Assembly: GCA_020425925.1 (NCBI GenBank)
Contig: JAGQRB010000100.1
Coordinates: 1-34,647 of the forward strand
DNA length: 34,647 bases
Reading direction: 5' to 3'
Origin: Planctomycetota bacterium
GTDB lineage: Bacteria > Planctomycetota > UBA1135 > UBA2386
Shown: positions 32,742 to 34,647 of the stretch, one piece after another
Layout of the letters: every line of letters starts with the position of its first letter
Position numbering within the stretch: the first letter of the stretch is position 1
Notes under the pieces: generated by a model
Told to the model about the DNA's origin: nothing
What the model saw: the letters and a program-made list of their open reading frames with translations, nothing else
Database searches by the model: none
Made by a program: the position numbers and the translations under genes

Positions 32742-33995
32742 TCAGCGTTCGATCCCGGACACATCGATGAGATGCATCTGCCGACCGCCGCCACCGTGCG
32801 GCGAGTCGATGCACACCGTGCGCCCGTCGTTGCTGATGCGCGGATGCAGATCGCAGCGCCATTCGCCGCGGTACTCGTTCGGCGAGCGGAACGCGCCGAG
32901 CGGGAAGCGCTCACCGGTGCCCACGCGGAACAGGTAGGGGTGCTGCTTGCGCTCGCGATCCGGATACGTGTCGCACAGCAGCCAGTCGGTCGCGCCGGGC
33001 AGATAGGTGACGTGGCCGTCGCGCACCATCACGCCGGCGCCGACCGGCTCGATCTCGCGCGTCCGGTCGCGGTAGACGTAGAACCCGGGCGGCTTGCCGG
33101 CCGGCTGCGTCCACATGCAGACGTGCTCGGGATCGCGCCAGATGAAGTGCGACACGACGCCGGACGGGTTCAGCACGAACACGTCGCCGCCGTCGGTCGA
33201 CGCGGTGATCATGCGGGTTCGGAAGCCGCCGGTCGGTCGACCGGATTCGGGGTCGCGTGAGCGCCAGCGGTGCAGCGCGATGAACCGGGCGCCGTCGGGG
33301 CTCACCAGCAGGTGGTTGAAGTAGTGCCAGACGTCGTCGAGCTTCCTGCCCTCGTGCGGGATCGCGGCGATGTCGCCGAGCGACAGGATCGTGCGGGCGC
33401 GGTCGGAGTCGAGCTCGACGCGCACGATGCCTGCATCGCGCGGCGCGAGCTCGTCGGCGTGCGGGTCGTCGACGCCGACGTAGCCGTAGCCGGGCCGCAT
33501 CACCTGCAGTCGCGCGAAGTCGGTCGTCAACGCGAAGCTGCCGTCGGGGCTGATCGTGTAGATCGGCTGCGACAGCAGGCGCGTGCGTTCGGTTGCGACG
33601 TCGCGGATGCGGCAGACGAAACGGCCGTCGACGCGGTCGTTCCAGAGTACCTCGGTCGGTGACCCGGGCCGCCACTGCAGCATGCAGCCCTGCTGCCAGC
33701 ACCACGCCCGGCTCTCGCCGAGCTCGATCCAGGCGTCGTCGTTCTCGCGGTCGACCATGCCGACCCGGATCGTGTCCTCTGGCGTCGGCGTGCGATGCTC
33801 GAAGTCGACCTCGTTGCCGAGCACGTAGCGGTCGGTCGGATCGAACTGCAGCTTGTCGTAGTAGCCGAACCAGTGGTGCCGCGGGCCGCGCGTGATCGTT
33901 CGGATCGGTGGCTCGGTGCGCTGGCGGGACAGGAGGCGCGCGGCCGCGGCGAGGCCGCCGAGCTGCAGGAACTCGCGGCGGTCGAAAGCTGCCAT
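32742..33995 (-). CDS. Tat-exported beta-propeller protein of unknown function
   Basis: 417 residues from ATG 33993-33995. DRREFLQLGGLAAAARLL is a twin-arginine signal, so export is in the folded state. The mature part shows propeller-like strand repeats: HHWFGYYDKLQFDPTDRYVL, CMLQWRPGSPTEVLWNDR, ISPDGSFALTTDF, DVWHYFNHLLVSPDGARFIA, LHPRISNDGRTVCIDS. SPDG/NDGR turns are typical of TolB/oligogalacturonate-lyase-like WD40-type propellers. The conserved His/Tyr/Asp-rich blocks (YYDK, HYFNHL) hint at a metal or substrate site, but no function is established. The gap to the convergent CCGG-repeat gene is 18 bases. It diverges from the FG-GAP gene over 111 bases. Confidence 0.85.
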   Translation of the reverse strand: MAAFDRREFLQLGGLAAAARLLSRQRTEPPIRTITRGPRHHWFGYYDKLQFDPTDRYVLGNEVDFEHRTPTPEDTIRVGMVDRENDDAWIELGESRAWCWQQGCMLQWRPGSPTEVLWNDRVDGRFVCRIRDVATERTRLLSQPIYTISPDGSFALTTDFARLQVMRPGYGYVGVDDPHADELAPRDAGIVRVELDSDRARTILSLGDIAAIPHEGRKLDDVWHYFNHLLVSPDGARFIALHRWRSRDPESGRPTGGFRTRMITASTDGGDVFVLNPSGVVSHFIWRDPEHVCMWTQPAGKPPGFYVYRDRTREIEPVGAGVMVRDGHVTYLPGATDWLLCDTYPDRERKQHPYLFRVGTGERFPLGAFRSPNEYRGEWRCDLHPRISNDGRTVCIDSPHGGGGRQMHLIDVSGIER

Positions 33996-34106
33996 GCCGG
34001 CATCCTAAGGGAATCGCCGCCGCCGCGGCCCTTCCCGACGTCGGATCCCGTCGATAGCCTGTGCAGGCGTCGCAGCGGGAAGTGGATCTGCGACGCGGGA
34101 TGAAGC

Positions 34107-34647
34107 ATGCTCGAACCTGGACGTCGTCTTTTTCGCAACGTCACGCCGCCGATTCCACCTGGAGCCGCGCGCGCGATCGTCGCCGCGGTGGCAGCAGGGC
34201 TGCCGCTCTCGGCGCAGGCGCCTGCGGGGCTCCTGTTCGACGAGTTGGCCAATCGACACTTGCCTGCGGATGAGCAGTTCACCCAGGCGTTGGCGTGGGG
34301 CGACGTCGACGGCGACGGCGATCTCGACCTCGTCCTCGGGAACTACGGCCAACAGAGCCGCCTCTACCGCAACGACGGCAGCGGGGTGTTCGTCGACGTC
34401 ACCGCTACGCACCTGCCCGCGATCGCCGATGGCACGTCGGCGGTCGCCCTCGGTGACGTCGATGGCGACGGCGACCTCGACCTCGTCGTCGGCGAGAGCG
34501 GCACCAACGTGTCTCCCGGTCAGGAGCGACTGCTTGCCAACACCGGCAACGGCGTCTTCGTCGACGTGACTGCGGCGCAGATGCCGGTCCTCGACGATGT
34601 GACCTACTGCCTGGCACTCGTCGATGTCGACGGCGACGGCGACCTCG
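34107..34647 (+). CDS. FG-GAP/VCBS-repeat secreted protein (partial, 5' end)
   Basis: Runs off the right edge; 180 residues are visible from ATG 34107. The leader MLEPGRRLFRNVTPPIPPG is long and not strongly hydrophobic, but the following ARAIVAAVAAGLPLSAQA is a good signal-peptide core with an AQA cleavage site. The mature part has three FG-GAP/VCBS calcium-binding units, each with DVDGDGDLDLV (at about 34302, 34458 and 34626). They are separated by phrases such as YRNDGSGVFVDVT and LANTGNGVFVDVT. These build integrin-like beta-propellers used in adhesion and substrate binding outside the cell. The open frames called on other strands in this interval are shadows. Confidence 0.88.
   Translation, partial: MLEPGRRLFRNVTPPIPPGAARAIVAAVAAGLPLSAQAPAGLLFDELANRHLPADEQFTQALAWGDVDGDGDLDLVLGNYGQQSRLYRNDGSGVFVDVTATHLPAIADGTSAVALGDVDGDGDLDLVVGESGTNVSPGQERLLANTGNGVFVDVTAAQMPVLDDVTYCLALVDVDGDGDL

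Overview
The window is very GC-rich, densely coded DNA. It most likely comes from a member of the Planctomycetota, possibly one of the deep-branching marine lineages. The evidence is gene content, not a database search: two ECF sigma factors each beside a membrane-anchored Ser/Thr kinase (one sigma of the SigX6/PF07638 type, one kinase fused to a formylglycine-generating-enzyme-like domain), several secreted proteins with a recurring C-terminal module, Kelch and FG-GAP propellers, Tat-exported proteins and a large BTAD/NB-ARC regulator.

Layout. 1-6192 is core DNA on the + strand: the end of rpsA (ribosomal protein S1), a probable lipoprotein, tyrS, aroK and a large secreted HEAT-like protein. 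6249-6325 is an initiator tRNA-fMet with its own promoter and a strong hairpin behind it. 6336-10117 is an accessory block on the 3' side of the tRNA: a DDE transposase, a 16-bp inverted repeat, a type IV abiE toxin-antitoxin pair with a clear promoter/operator, another long inverted repeat, and a transposase relic. 10118-18193 returns to host-type genes: a Kelch protein, a divergent ECF sigma/kinase pair, a pentapeptide-repeat protein with a Rossmann/TIR-like C-terminal domain, and a small secreted protein. 18190-25657 holds a BTAD/AfsR-like regulator, a gene-poor gap with a second copy of a degenerate repeat, a large secreted protein, a small membrane protein and a questin-oxidase-like Tat lipoprotein. 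25793-34647 holds a frameshifted Kelch gene, a second ECF sigma factor, a small secreted protein, the kinase-FGE fusion, a triple-repeat secreted protein with a CCGG signature, a Tat-exported propeller and the start of an FG-GAP/VCBS protein.

How the parts may work together (inference). The two sigma/kinase sets look like separate surface-to-transcription signalling units. A short ECF -35-like motif (CGGGAACGG) lies upstream of kinase 1, sigma 2 and the CCGG-repeat protein, which could link them into one regulon. The tRNA-fMet locus looks like an insertion hot spot that gathered a transposase, an abortive-infection toxin-antitoxin pair and relics. The pentapeptide/TIR-like protein is the best candidate for a poorly described effector. 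No CRISPR array, rRNA or prophage structural genes were seen.
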